Shown here: in pieces, positions 16,256 to 24,925 of the stretch
Position numbering within the stretch: the stretch's first letter is position 1
How the letters are laid out: each line of letters begins with the position of its first letter
The notes under the pieces: model-generated
What the model saw: only the letters and a program-made list of their open reading frames with translations
Databases searched by the model: none
What the model was told of the DNA's origin: nothing
From: Roseiarcus sp036513315
GTDB taxonomy: Bacteria; Pseudomonadota; Alphaproteobacteria; Rhizobiales; Beijerinckiaceae
Assembly: GCA_036513315.1 (NCBI GenBank)
Contig: DATBZF010000132.1
Coordinates: 38,028-102,027, forward strand
Reading direction: 5' to 3'
DNA length: 64,000 nucleotides
Position numbers and translations under genes: made by a program

Positions 16256-16534
16256 TCAAACCGGCCGCTTAATGGGCGTCAGCGAGCCCGGCCCGTAGGG
16301 GCTCTTGATGCTGACGCAGGTCCCCTTCGGGACGCCCTTCCACGATTGGCCGTCGTAGCTGATCGTGGCCTGGCCGGCGCAGCTATGCGAGGCCGATGCG
16401 CAATCGTTCTGGCCCTTGAGCGCGACGCCGTAGCAATTTTCCGTTTCGCCGGCGGCGCCGGCCGGCGCGCTCGCCGCCGCCAGCGCGCTTGCGATCGATC
16501 CTGCAATCATCAGGCTGATGGTTTGGCGCGTCAT
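16256..16534 (-). CDS. DUF2282 (BufA1/bufferin-like) small secreted cysteine protein, orphan
   Basis: A 92-residue protein with a clear Sec signal peptide (residues 1-28, ending SAPAGAAG) and a mature part with four cysteines at 34, 45, 52 and 73: ENCYGVALKGQNDC, HSCAGQ and VPKGTC. This is the DUF2282 pattern; members are known as bufferin (BufA1) precursors, copper-binding RiPPs whose cysteines are modified by a DUF692 (MNIO) enzyme with a DUF2063 partner. No such partner gene is found in the window, so modification is uncertain. ATG 16534 is chosen for its strong AGGGAGGATCG ribosome binding site and because the signal peptide starts there; a longer frame runs to 16573. It is divergent from the GntP gene. 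Confidence 0.82.
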   Translation of the reverse strand: MTRQTISLMIAGSIASALAAASAPAGAAGETENCYGVALKGQNDCASASHSCAGQATISYDGQSWKGVPKGTCVSIKSPYGPGSLTPIKRPV

Positions 16535-16733
16535 CGCGATCCTCCCTTTGTCGATGTTCCGATTCACGTTCAAGGCCGGCCGGCGCCGGCGCGACTCTCA
16601 TCATCCTACCTCTGCTTGCTTGTCAATCGGCGGGCACGCCGACCTCAAGCCCCTCCCGCAATCCCCAAGCAAAACTATTGCGGATTTCCCACCGTGTGTT
16701 CTGATCGATCGTCCCAACATACGGTGAATCGGA

Positions 16734-18080
16734 ATGCCACAAACGATATTGCTTCTGGTCGCCATCGCCGCGGTGGTCAGCATGGTGGTGCTGATCGCGC
16801 GCTTCAAGGTCAATCCGTTCATCGCCATATTCGGCTCGTCGCTGGCGCTGGCGCTCGTCGCCGGCATGCCGCCCGCCGATGTCGTCAAATCCTTCGAGGC
16901 CGGCGTCGGCGGCGCCCTCGGCCATATCGCCATCATCATCGCGCTCGGCACGATGCTCGGCAAAATGCTCGCCGAGTCGGGCGGGGCCGAACAGATCGCC
17001 AACACGCTGATCAGCCTTTTCGGCGTCAAAAACATTCATTGGGCGATGATGCTGATCGGCTTCATCGTCGGCCTGCCGGTGTTCTTCGAGGTCGGCTTCG
17101 TTCTGCTGATTCCGATCGCCTTCAATGTCGCGCGCCAGACCGGCGCCCCTTTGCTTTTCGTCGGTCTGCCGATGGTCGCGGGGCTCTCCGTGGTGCATGG
17201 GATGATTCCGCCTCATCCCGCCGCCCTGCTGGCCGTGCAGGCCTATCAGGCCGACATCGGCAAGACGATCCTCTATGGAATCGTGATCGGGCTGCCCGTG
17301 GCGGTCCTGGCCGGACCCTTGTTCGCCAAGTTCATAGCGCCGCGCATCGTCCTGCCCGCCGAAAATCCGATCGCCGAGACGCTGGTCGCCAAGCAGGATC
17401 CGGATCGCCGCCTGCCGGGCTTCGGCATTACCATGCTGGTCGTTCTCCTGCCCGTGATCCTGATGCTCGTCGGCAGTTGGGCGGACCTCATCTTCGCCGC
17501 CAAGACGCCCGCCAATCTCGCCCTCCGCTTCCTCGGAAATACCGACATCGCCCTCCTCTGCGGCGCCGTTGCGAGCTTCATTCTGCTCGGGACGATGCGC
17601 GGCGTTTCGGCGAGCGCGATCCTGAAATACAGCAATGACTGCCTCGCGCCGACGGCGGCGATCACTCTCCTCGTCGGCGCCGGCGGCGGCTTCGGCCGCA
17701 TCCTGATCGACAGCGGCGTCTCCAAGGTCATCGTCGATCTCGCGGTGAGCGCCAACGTGCCCTTGCTGCTGCTGGCGTGGCTGCTGGCCGCGCTGATGCG
17801 GATCGCCACGGGATCGGCGACGGTGGCGATGACCACCGCCGCCAATATCATTGCGCCGATCGCCTTGAAATCTCCGGGCACGTCGGTCGAGCTTCTGGTG
17901 CTCGCCACCGGCGCCGGCGCACTGATCCTCTCGCACGTCAATGACGGCGGCTTCTGGCTGGTGAAGGAATATTTCAACATGACCGTGCCGCAGACGTTTC
18001 GCACCTGGACGATCGTCGAGACCATCATCTCCGTGGCGGCGCTGATCCTGGTCTTGCTCGCCTCGCTGATCGTCGGCTGA
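16734..18080 (+). CDS. GntP-family gluconate:H+ symporter
   Basis: A 448-residue inner-membrane permease of the GntP family with about 12-14 hydrophobic segments. Diagnostic pieces are FKVNPFIAIFGSSLALALVAG, GGALGHIAIIIALGTMLGKML, ESGGAEQIA, GLPVFFEVGFVLLIPI, VHGMIPPHPAAL and GSATVAMTTAANIIAPI. These permeases import gluconate or related sugar acids with protons. The sequence does not separate gluconate from relatives such as ketogluconate or D-glycerate. There is no kinase or GntR gene next to it, so its substrate stays inferred at family level. Confidence 0.92.
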   Translation: MPQTILLLVAIAAVVSMVVLIARFKVNPFIAIFGSSLALALVAGMPPADVVKSFEAGVGGALGHIAIIIALGTMLGKMLAESGGAEQIANTLISLFGVKNIHWAMMLIGFIVGLPVFFEVGFVLLIPIAFNVARQTGAPLLFVGLPMVAGLSVVHGMIPPHPAALLAVQAYQADIGKTILYGIVIGLPVAVLAGPLFAKFIAPRIVLPAENPIAETLVAKQDPDRRLPGFGITMLVVLLPVILMLVGSWADLIFAAKTPANLALRFLGNTDIALLCGAVASFILLGTMRGVSASAILKYSNDCLAPTAAITLLVGAGGGFGRILIDSGVSKVIVDLAVSANVPLLLLAWLLAALMRIATGSATVAMTTAANIIAPIALKSPGTSVELLVLATGAGALILSHVNDGGFWLVKEYFNMTVPQTFRTWTIVETIISVAALILVLLASLIVG

Positions 18081-18175
18081 CGCTTCAAACAGCTCTTCAC
18101 ATTCGCCGCCGCTTCGATTGACGTTTCGCGAAAGTTTTGCTCAAAGCCGTTTCGCTCATCGGACAGCGATCATTC

Positions 18176-18700
18176 ATGCTCGGGTTGGACAGCGTCGACA
18201 GCGTTGCGCACGTGATCCAGGTCGCGCTGACGCCCGTATTCCTGCTTTCGGGCGTCGCATCGCTATTGGGCGTGCTTTCGACGCGGCTCGGACGCGTGGC
18301 CGACCGCGTCGATGCCGTGGCCGAGCAATTGGAAACAGCCGATCCGGTCGAGCGGACCCGACTGGAAGTGCGCCTGATCTACCTCAGGCGGCGCTCGCAC
18401 GTCCTCGACGCCGCTGTGATGATGGGAGCCTTGGGCGGGATTGCAACATGTTTCGCCGCCATGCTCCTGTTCGTCGGAACGCTGCGGGATCAGGCCGGGA
18501 TTTCCCTGTTCATATCTTTCGGATTCGCGCTTCTTTTCACCATGGGCGCGCTGCTGGCTTTCCTGATCGAAATGCTGCTCGCAAGTCGCGGAATTCGCGA
18601 TCTGGCGGCCAGTGCGGCGGAGGACGGGGAAGCGGCTGAGCCTTCTCATGATGAGGAGAGCGAGGCTGGCGCCCGGCCCTCGAGCGGCGATTCGGCCTGA
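18176..18700 (+). CDS. DUF2721 family membrane protein
   Basis: A 174-residue membrane protein of unknown function. The N-terminal region AHVIQVALTPVFLLSGVASLLGVL is the DUF2721 signature, followed by a basic cytosolic helix (TRLGRVADRVDAV, LEVRLIYLRRRS) and two further membrane segments (AAVMMGALGGIATCFAAMLL and ISLFISFGFALLFTMGALLA). The C-terminal 30 residues are acidic and disordered. A TTG start at 18137 is possible, but ATG 18176 aligns with the usual family start. It lies 95 bases after the GntP gene; cotranscription is possible but not shown. Confidence 0.85.
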   Translation: MLGLDSVDSVAHVIQVALTPVFLLSGVASLLGVLSTRLGRVADRVDAVAEQLETADPVERTRLEVRLIYLRRRSHVLDAAVMMGALGGIATCFAAMLLFVGTLRDQAGISLFISFGFALLFTMGALLAFLIEMLLASRGIRDLAASAAEDGEAAEPSHDEESEAGARPSSGDSA

Positions 18701-18791
18701 AGCCCGATCCAGGATGCGTTTCGGCGTCCTCAGCGTTCAAGGACAAGGAGCGCGCTGCTGGAGAGTGCCGCTTTCTATTGGAATCACTCTC

Positions 18792-18852
18792 CGTCATTGC
18801 GATGTCAGGCGAATGACTCACTCGCCTTGGCGAAGCGACGAAGCAATCCAGG
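18792..18852. repeat. Dispersed palindromic repeat (GTCATTGCGAG family), copy 3
   Basis: Nearly the same sequence as 16015-16078, in the same orientation: GTCATTGCGATGTCAGGCG, an imperfect GGCGAATGACTCACTCGCC hairpin, then GAAGCGACGAAGCAATCCAG. It lies just after the DUF2721 gene. Confidence 0.75.
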
Positions 18853-18998
18853 CAAGCTTCTGAAAACCTTCGTCTGTATTGGTTCTCAAGGCGAATGCGA
18901 AGCATTCGTCCGGACGCCGCTCACAATGGTGCGCCAGCGCGAGATCAACGACAACTGAAACGGTCGAGTGTGATCCATCGTTTCGCACGGCGGAGCGT

Positions 18999-19062
18999 GT
19001 TTCACCGCTGAGACCTTTGTCAATGATGGCCTTTCAGGCCACCGCCGAAGGCGGCGACCGCT
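18999..19062. repeat. Second, truncated copy of the foldback element
   Basis: TTTCACC...GAGACCTTTGTCAATGATGG and the inner hairpins GGCCTTTCAGGCC and CGCCGAAGGCGG match 15838-15900. The copy stops after GCGACCGC, where sequence leading to the transposase fragment begins, and the right arm is missing. The upstream flank (GTGATCCATCGTTTCGC) also matches the first copy, inverted. Confidence 0.8.
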
Positions 19063-19135
19063 TCGAGGCTGTGACTTTTTCAATTGAATGTTTGGGATTT
19101 GGCTGATTCTCTGGTCTGGGGTCGGAGGGTGAATC

Positions 19136-19387
19136 GTGGCCGGGCTTTTCGATGATCTGCCGGAGATGGTTGGACGGCGTCGGGATGGCGTAGGGCGAGC
19201 GCGGCTGCGCGAACCGGTTCGCAATCAGCCCTCGTTTCAGGTTTGCGATCTCGACTCGTTGATTAGCGAGGATCACCCGGCGCGGATCATCTGGGCCTAT
19301 GCGTCGCAGGCCGATCTTTCCGAACTTGAGGCGAGCCCCCAACGCTTTTTCGAAATCACCTGCAGCTCGGTTGCTTGCAAACGTTGA
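19136..19387 (+). pseudogene. Transposase N-terminal fragment (IS1182/IS5-like)
   Basis: From a GTG start, 83 codons are open. The first ~65 match the N-terminus of IS1182-type transposases: RLREPVRNQPSFQVCDLDSL, ISEDHPARIIWAYASQADLSELEA. The conserved pattern then stops and is replaced by about 15 unrelated residues. The DDE catalytic domain is absent, so this is a dead fragment of what is normally a protein of 400 or more residues. Its upstream end interrupts the foldback element copy at 18999-19062, consistent with past insertion followed by deletion. Confidence 0.7.
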
Positions 19388-19416
19388 CTGCAACATCAGC
19401 CTCCGTCACGCCGCGA

Positions 19417-19923
19417 TCAGCCGCCCTCAGGCATGAGCAGCCCGATCGGATAGCCGGGACTGCGTTTCACCTGCCTGATGGTTACGAAGCTGAAGTATTT
19501 CTCGACGCCCAGATCGCGATCGAGCAGCCCTTCCACTGCATGCTGATAGTCGAGAATGTCCCGCGCGATGAATTGCACCAGATAGTCATAGCCGCCGGTC
19601 ACCAGAAAGCAGTTCAGGATATGGGGGATATCCTGAATGCCGCGTTCGAACCGGAGAAAATCTTCGCGCCGATGGTTGTGCAGCGTCACCTCGGTGAAGA
19701 CGACGATATTGCTGCACAAAAGATCGATATCGAGCTCTGCGCCATAGCCACGTATGCAGCCGGCCGCCTCCATTCGCTTGACACGCTGCAGGCAGGGGGT
19801 GGCGGACAGGCCAACCGTCTGGGCAAGCTCCAGATTGGTCATGCGCCCGGCGCCCTGCAGCGCCCCAAGTATCTTCAAGTCCAGCCGATCCAGTCTGATC
19901 GCGCCCGCATTGCCCCGCTTCAT
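19417..19923 (-). CDS. Lrp/AsnC family transcriptional regulator
   Basis: A 168-residue feast/famine regulator. The N-terminal winged helix shows LDRLDLKILGALQGAGRMTN and LAQTVGLSATPCLQRVKRME, and the C-terminal RAM (ligand-binding, oligomerisation) domain spans about residues 70-150 with CFLVTGGYDYLVQFIARDI. Length is typical. It is followed upstream on the same strand by the haloacid-dehalogenase-type gene 62 bases away, so the two may share a transcript. The ligand is probably an amino acid by family analogy; nothing in the sequence identifies it. Confidence 0.92.
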   Translation of the reverse strand: MKRGNAGAIRLDRLDLKILGALQGAGRMTNLELAQTVGLSATPCLQRVKRMEAAGCIRGYGAELDIDLLCSNIVVFTEVTLHNHRREDFLRFERGIQDIPHILNCFLVTGGYDYLVQFIARDILDYQHAVEGLLDRDLGVEKYFSFVTIRQVKRSPGYPIGLLMPEGG

Positions 19924-19985
19924 CGCCCCGCCCTCGGATCGTTCCGTGTCGTTGCTCCGCCCGATTGGTCAGACGAGATCGATCG

Positions 19986-20732
19986 TCAGACGGGTTCGCC
20001 GCGCAAATGGGCCTGATGCAGCGCCACGAATTCGGCCATGCTCGCGACTTGAAAGTCGGGCTTGGCGGCATCGCCGGCGGCGGGCGCCGGCGTCGCGCCC
20101 CAGCCGCCGGCTTCCTTGCGCCGGTTGATCCAGAGCGTGGCGAGGCCGACCGATTTCGCCGGAACGACGTCATGGAAGATGCTCTGGGCCGTGTGCAGGA
20201 TGCGCCTCTTGGCGACGCCCAGCGAGCGCTCCAGGTCGGCCAGCGCATAATGGAAATTCTGGAGGTTCGGCTTATAGGAACCAACGTCCTCGGCGGTAAT
20301 GATGCGATCGAACGCGACGCCGAGCTTCTGATTGCTGTGCGCGAAGGATGCCCGGTCGACATTCGAGATGATGACAAGCTTGTAATAGCGCTTCAGATAC
20401 TGCAGCGACGTCGCGCTGTCGGCGAAGGCCGGCCAGCGGGCGACCGACTGGCCGAAGCTGGCAATCTCGTCCGCGCTGGACCGGATGCTCCATTGCCGCG
20501 CGAGGCGGCGATGCGCCTCTTCCAGAATCTGTGGATAGAGCATAGCCGGCGACGCGGCCTCGCATGCGGCCTCGGTCGCGCCGAAGGTTTCGAGGATCGC
20601 GTTGTCGCTGAGATCCGCCCGGCCATGCCGGTCGGCCCAGGGCCTGAGCTCGGCCAATATGCCGCGCTCCCAGTCGATGAGCGTGCCGTAGCAGTCGAAG
20701 GTGAGTGCGCTGAAGTCGTTCACGCCCGTCAT
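19986..20732 (-). CDS. Haloacid dehalogenase type II-like HAD hydrolase
   Basis: A 248-residue HAD-superfamily enzyme. Motif I is LTFDCYGTLIDW (nucleophile Asp13), motif II is VIISNVD, motif III uses the lysine in VGSYKPNLQNF, and motif IV-like sequence is ILHTAQSIFHDVVPA. The DCYGTLIDWE opening and the length match L-2-haloacid dehalogenases and related enzymes. However, motif IV reads H-T-A-Q-S-I-F-H-D, whereas the usual dehalogenase form is H-x-W-D. A phosphatase or other HAD activity is therefore also possible. GGGAGATGACCT precedes the ATG. It sits just upstream of the Lrp-type regulator. Confidence 0.85.
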   Translation of the reverse strand: MTGVNDFSALTFDCYGTLIDWERGILAELRPWADRHGRADLSDNAILETFGATEAACEAASPAMLYPQILEEAHRRLARQWSIRSSADEIASFGQSVARWPAFADSATSLQYLKRYYKLVIISNVDRASFAHSNQKLGVAFDRIITAEDVGSYKPNLQNFHYALADLERSLGVAKRRILHTAQSIFHDVVPAKSVGLATLWINRRKEAGGWGATPAPAAGDAAKPDFQVASMAEFVALHQAHLRGEPV

Positions 20733-21156
20733 AGGTCATCTCCCTGTCTCGCCGCCCCAGACCGGCGGGTATCGAAAGCAGGTTAGCGGCGGATTCATAG
20801 AATGAACCGCTAAAGATCGATGGGAAAGCAGCGAATCTGAGCAGTGAAGGCCCGAAACTTGGCGAGTCTCGCCATGGCCGCCCTCTTGATATCCTCTCTC
20901 GACGAGCCCAACAGCGCCAGCTCCCGGCGCCTGTCAACGAAAGGCAGGTCCAGGCGTGAGCGAGGCCGAAATCATTCTGCTGTGGTTTTGATTCGTCCAC
21001 GTCGGCGGCGGCCCCTTGGGGGCGAGGCCGCCGCTCTTGAAGCACATATCATTCCCCAGGTTGAATATGTCCCCGAAAAGGCCCTCACGAAGGCCGCGTA
21101 TTGGACATTCGCCTGCGGGTTCGTCGCACGCGCCCGGGACATAGCTGCATGGGCGT
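20733..21156. other. Intergenic region without recognised features
   Basis: These 424 bases separate the HAD gene (reading left) from the 3' end of the NCS2-like permease gene. I found no convincing gene, hairpin-T-run terminator or repeat in them. Confidence 0.5.
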
Positions 21157-22761
21157 CTACTCAGCCGGCTGAGCCGTCAACGCGCCATGGCTGTCGATTT
21201 CGCTCGGTTCGGCTGGCGACACATGGGCGTAGCGGGCGAAGCCGAACAGCATGACCGCAACGCCAAGATAGCCAAGCGCAACCACCGGCGATTGAGCGAT
21301 GCCGATCTCCTCGCCGTGGATGAAGCCGAAGAAGGTCAGAACCGCGCCGGCAAGCGCGAACCAGCCCGCCTTGTCGAGCTGCCGCTCGATAATGAACACG
21401 GTGACCGCGCCCAGGATGATGCCGGCGAGGGTCGCGCCGCCGCCAAGCGTCGCCAGCCCGTGATAGAGCACGCCGGCATTGCCGAGCTTGTCGAGCCCCA
21501 CGGCCGCCGCGTTGGTGCCCGCCGCGCCCAGGGCGCCGTCGATCATGGTTTTGCCCCAGGCGGCGATCTGCGGCATCATCGCCAGGATAATCGCCGGCGC
21601 ATGACTCTTCGGCGTTTCCTGGAACGCTTGCGAGCCAATCAACATGCCGATGTAAAGCAGGATCGGCAGGATCGCCACGACCGGAATCAGCGCGCTCATC
21701 AGCGCGACGATTCCGAGCCATGACAACACCAGCACCATCACGCCGGTCGCGGCGGAATAACCGATGCGCCCACCCATCGCCTTCCAGCCGGGATGGCCGA
21801 TATAGACGGCGTTGATGAACGGGTTGCCGAGCAGGCAGCCGATGAGGCTGATGATGCCGTCGGCAGTCAGCACCTGCGTCGTCGGAAACGAATCGCCGGC
21901 GGCCGCCGCGCTCTCGACATTGTCCATCGCTTCGACGAGATCGTAGATGCCGAAGGGAATCGCGGTGATCAGGATGACGCCGAGGAATTTGAAGCCCGAG
22001 AACACATGGTCGACCGCCGGCAGAGGAATCGAAAAGCCGAAATGCGAAACCGCGTCGCTGACAACGCCAAGGCTGAGGCCGCCATAACCGAGGCCGAAAA
22101 TATTCGAACCCCAGGCGATCAGCGTGCCCGCCGCGATGGCGACGAGGCCGCCCGGCACGCCGCGGAAATAGCGAACGCCGCCGAACCAATTGGCGAGGAT
22201 GATGGCCAGACAGACGATGCCGATCAGCGGCGTTTCGAAGATAAGCAGGCCCGGCCGCATCGAGATGAAGGTGATCGAAATGCCGGCGAGCGAGCCGAGC
22301 AGCGCCGCGCGCGGCGTGATCTTGCGGATGATCGGCGCGATGAAGCCGCCGACCATCAGTACGAAGCTCTGCACGAACACCCAGGTGAGGCCCGCCTCCC
22401 AGGCCTGAACGGGATCGTTGGTCTTGGCCAGGATCGGCAGCATGACCACGAAGGTGACGACGAACATATGCGGCACGCTGATGCCGGACGGCAAGGCGCA
22501 GACATCCGTGCGGCCGGTCTTTTTGGCGACCCGATAGGCGAGGTAGGCGTAATAGACCGTGCTCAGGAACAACATCAGGCCGGTGGCCGGAAGAATGCGA
22601 CCGAACACCAGCGAGTCCGGCATTTTCAAGACGAAGCGCAGCAGTCCGGTGAGGACCAGAACATTGACGAGGATATTCGTCCCGAATCCGAAAAAAGCGT
22701 TCCAGTCGCCGGGAACCCAAAGACGCTCACTGCGCCCCGCAATCATCGCTGAATTAGCCAT
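21157..22761 (-). CDS. NCS2/SLC23-like purine-pyrimidine permease (xanthine/uracil permease type)
   Basis: A 534-residue membrane protein with about 12-14 transmembrane segments. Typical pieces are FFGFGTNILVNVLVLTGLL, DVCALPSGISVPHMFVVTFV, IIRKITPRAALLGSLAGISI and FGIYDLVEAMDNVESAAAAGD. This matches a long branch of nucleobase-permease-like proteins often encoded beside cysteine hydrolases. The ATG at 22761 has GGAAGGAG upstream; the open frame beyond it runs across the hydrolase gene in another frame and is spurious. It is the last gene of a probable three-gene operon: transporter, hydrolase, transporter. The exact substrate is unknown. Confidence 0.85.
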   Translation of the reverse strand: MANSAMIAGRSERLWVPGDWNAFFGFGTNILVNVLVLTGLLRFVLKMPDSLVFGRILPATGLMLFLSTVYYAYLAYRVAKKTGRTDVCALPSGISVPHMFVVTFVVMLPILAKTNDPVQAWEAGLTWVFVQSFVLMVGGFIAPIIRKITPRAALLGSLAGISITFISMRPGLLIFETPLIGIVCLAIILANWFGGVRYFRGVPGGLVAIAAGTLIAWGSNIFGLGYGGLSLGVVSDAVSHFGFSIPLPAVDHVFSGFKFLGVILITAIPFGIYDLVEAMDNVESAAAAGDSFPTTQVLTADGIISLIGCLLGNPFINAVYIGHPGWKAMGGRIGYSAATGVMVLVLSWLGIVALMSALIPVVAILPILLYIGMLIGSQAFQETPKSHAPAIILAMMPQIAAWGKTMIDGALGAAGTNAAAVGLDKLGNAGVLYHGLATLGGGATLAGIILGAVTVFIIERQLDKAGWFALAGAVLTFFGFIHGEEIGIAQSPVVALGYLGVAVMLFGFARYAHVSPAEPSEIDSHGALTAQPAE

Positions 22762-22790
22762 TGCCCCACTCCTTCCATGATGTGGTTTGG

Positions 22791-23480
22791 TCAGTTGAGC
22801 GTTTTCATTTCGGTCAAGGCGTCGATCAATGTTTCGGACTTCGCCACCCATCCGAAAATGCCGCCTTGCGCCTTGATCATCTTCAGGCCCATCGCGTGAA
22901 ACTCGGGAAAGTAGGAGCCGACGCAATCTTCCAGCACGACGCAATCGTAGCCGCGGTCGTTCGCCTCGCGCACCGTGGTGTTGACGCAGACTTCGGTCGT
23001 CACTCCGGTGACGACGAGTTGCCTGACGCCGCGATGTTGAAGGATGGCGTGAAGATCGGTCGCGAAAAACGCGCCCTTGCCGGGCTTGTCGATGACCGGT
23101 TCGCCGGGCTGAGGATAAAGCTCGGCGATGATGTCGTGGCCGGCTTCGCCGCGCACCAGGATGCGCCCCATCGGGCCGGGATCGCCGATCGTAGTGGCGC
23201 TCTGGCCGCGTATCTTTTTGGCGGGCGGCAGATCGGAGAGATCGGGTCGGTGACCTTCCCGCGTATGGAGAGTGGAGAGGCCAGCGGCGCGCCATGCCGC
23301 GAGCAGGCGCCGGTTCGGCTCGATCGTCCGGCGCAATTGCGAGACATCGTTGCCGAGCATTTCGCCGAACCCCCCGGCCTCCAGGAAGTCCCGCTGCATG
23401 TCGATGATCAGCAGGGCGCAATGCTCGGGGCTTAGCGCGAAGGGATAAGGCTCGGCCGCCAGGGATATGATCTTACCCAT
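22791..23480 (-). CDS. Isochorismatase-family cysteine hydrolase (biuret hydrolase-like)
   Basis: A 229-residue amidohydrolase of the isochorismatase superfamily. The catalytic triad is readable as Asp27 (ALLIIDMQRDF), Lys132 (VIDKPGKGAFFATDL) and Cys165 (TGVTTEVCVNTTVREANDRG). Shared segments HTREGHRPDLSDLP and IGDPGPMGRILVRGE resemble biuret hydrolase and neighbouring amidases acting on small ureides. Biuret, ureidoacrylate and N-carbamoyl compounds are all possible substrates. It lies between two nucleobase-type permease genes (73 and 29 base gaps), which points to uptake and cleavage of a nitrogen-rich heterocycle or ureide. GGAGCTTGGAGA precedes the ATG. Confidence 0.85.
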   Translation of the reverse strand: MGKIISLAAEPYPFALSPEHCALLIIDMQRDFLEAGGFGEMLGNDVSQLRRTIEPNRRLLAAWRAAGLSTLHTREGHRPDLSDLPPAKKIRGQSATTIGDPGPMGRILVRGEAGHDIIAELYPQPGEPVIDKPGKGAFFATDLHAILQHRGVRQLVVTGVTTEVCVNTTVREANDRGYDCVVLEDCVGSYFPEFHAMGLKMIKAQGGIFGWVAKSETLIDALTEMKTLN

Positions 23481-23553
23481 TCTCCAAGCTCCCGTTTCAA
23501 GGCAAAGGCCGCGATTTCAGCTCGATTTCGCGGCGGGGCGCATCGCGTCGCGT

Positions 23554-24906
23554 TCAGATGTGTTCGGCGGCTTGCGCCGCAAGGAAAGCGTCGGTCTCGG
23601 CCTCGCGCTGGCTCGTGCGATTGAAGAAGGCGTTGAGCAGGACCGCCGCGATCGAAGTCAGGATGATGCCGTCGCCGAAGATCGGCTTCAGCGCATCGGG
23701 GAAGATGTGGAAGAAATTCGGCGAGACGATCGGGATCAGGCCAAAACCGATCGAGATCGCGACGACGAGCACGCTGTTGCGCTGGCGCGCGAAGTCGACG
23801 GTCGAGAGAATCTTGATGCCGGTCGCCGCCACCATGCCGAACATGATGAATCCGGCGCCGCCCAGCACGCATTGCGGCACCGAGGCGACGATGAAGGCCA
23901 GCTTCGGCACAAGGCCGAGCGCCAGCATGATGAAGCCGCCGGTGACGCAGACCCAGCGGCTGTAGACCCCGGTGACGCCGACAAGGCCGATGTTCTGTGA
24001 ATAAGAGACATAGGGAAAGGTATTGAACAGCGCGCCGATGATCGTGCCGATCGCGTCGGCGCGCAGGCCGCGTTTGACGTCCTCGGCGCCGACCTCACGC
24101 CCTGTCATCGCGCCGAGCGCCAGGAACATGCCCGTCGCCTCGATGAAGACGATGGTCATGACGAGGCACATGGTGAGGCAGGGGATCAGGTAGAATTGCG
24201 GGACGCCGAATTGCAGCGGAAGTACGATGCGAACCAGCGGTTCGTTCTGGATGCCGGAAAAATCCGGCCAGCCCAGCATGATGGTGACGATATAGCCGAC
24301 GGCGATGCCGATCAGCACCGCCATGTTCTGCAGGAAGCCGCTGGCGAATTTGATCACCAGCAGGATCACGCCAAGCACCAGCGCTGCGACCGACAGATAG
24401 CCCGCGGCGCCGAAATCGGACGCCGCCGCGCCGCCGCCGGCCCAAGCGACGCCGACGCGCATCAGCACGACGCCGATCATCGTGATGATCGTGCCCGTCA
24501 CCACTGCCGGGAAGAAGCGCAGCACATATTTGACGAAGGGCGCGGCGCAGAGCCCGAACAACCCGCCGATCAGCACCGCGCCGTAGATCCCGGTCAGCCC
24601 GACGCCCGGCATCGCCGCCATCGCAAGCATCGGCGAGATCGCCACCGCCGTCACGCCCATGATGATCGGCAGCCGGATGCCGACGGGCCCAAAACCGATC
24701 GTCTGGATGAGCGTCGCAATGCCGCAGGCGAAGAGATCCGCGTTGATCAGCATTGCGATCTGATCCTTCGGCAGATGAAGCGCGCCGCCAAGGATCAGCG
24801 GCACCGCGACCGCGTTCGCATACATCACCAACACATGCTGGAGCCCGAGAGCGAACAACTTTGGCGGCGGCAATAATTCGTCGACAGGATGGACGGACGG
24901 AGGCAT
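23554..24906 (-). CDS. NCS2 family nucleobase:cation symporter (xanthine/urate permease type)
   Basis: A 450-residue NCS2 permease with about 14 transmembrane segments. It has the opening LFALGLQHVLVMYANAVAVP, the motif QTIGFGPVGIRLPIIMG, the family signature region FIEATGMFLALGAMTGREVG, and FPYVSYSQNIGLVGVTGVYSR, typical of the xanthine/uric acid branch. I take the ATG at 24906 because GCGAGG lies upstream; the ATG at 24930 lacks one and falls inside a putative operator. It heads a minus-strand operon with the cysteine hydrolase and a second permease, divergent from the GntR regulator gene. Confidence 0.92.
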   Translation of the reverse strand: MPPSVHPVDELLPPPKLFALGLQHVLVMYANAVAVPLILGGALHLPKDQIAMLINADLFACGIATLIQTIGFGPVGIRLPIIMGVTAVAISPMLAMAAMPGVGLTGIYGAVLIGGLFGLCAAPFVKYVLRFFPAVVTGTIITMIGVVLMRVGVAWAGGGAAASDFGAAGYLSVAALVLGVILLVIKFASGFLQNMAVLIGIAVGYIVTIMLGWPDFSGIQNEPLVRIVLPLQFGVPQFYLIPCLTMCLVMTIVFIEATGMFLALGAMTGREVGAEDVKRGLRADAIGTIIGALFNTFPYVSYSQNIGLVGVTGVYSRWVCVTGGFIMLALGLVPKLAFIVASVPQCVLGGAGFIMFGMVAATGIKILSTVDFARQRNSVLVVAISIGFGLIPIVSPNFFHIFPDALKPIFGDGIILTSIAAVLLNAFFNRTSQREAETDAFLAAQAAEHI

Positions 24907-24925
24907 GGAATGACCTCGCGAGACC

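Noticed and set aside
16346..17638. 430-codon plus-strand open frame
   Set aside because: It overlaps the bufferin-like gene and the GntP gene in a different frame and shows no family pattern.
21161..22720. 519-codon minus-strand frame parallel to the NCS2-like permease
   Set aside because: It is an out-of-frame shadow; the overlapping frame has clear permease motifs.
22762..23421. 220-codon upstream extension of the NCS2-like permease frame
   Set aside because: It overlaps the isochorismatase-type gene in another frame; the permease has its own ribosome binding site at 22761.
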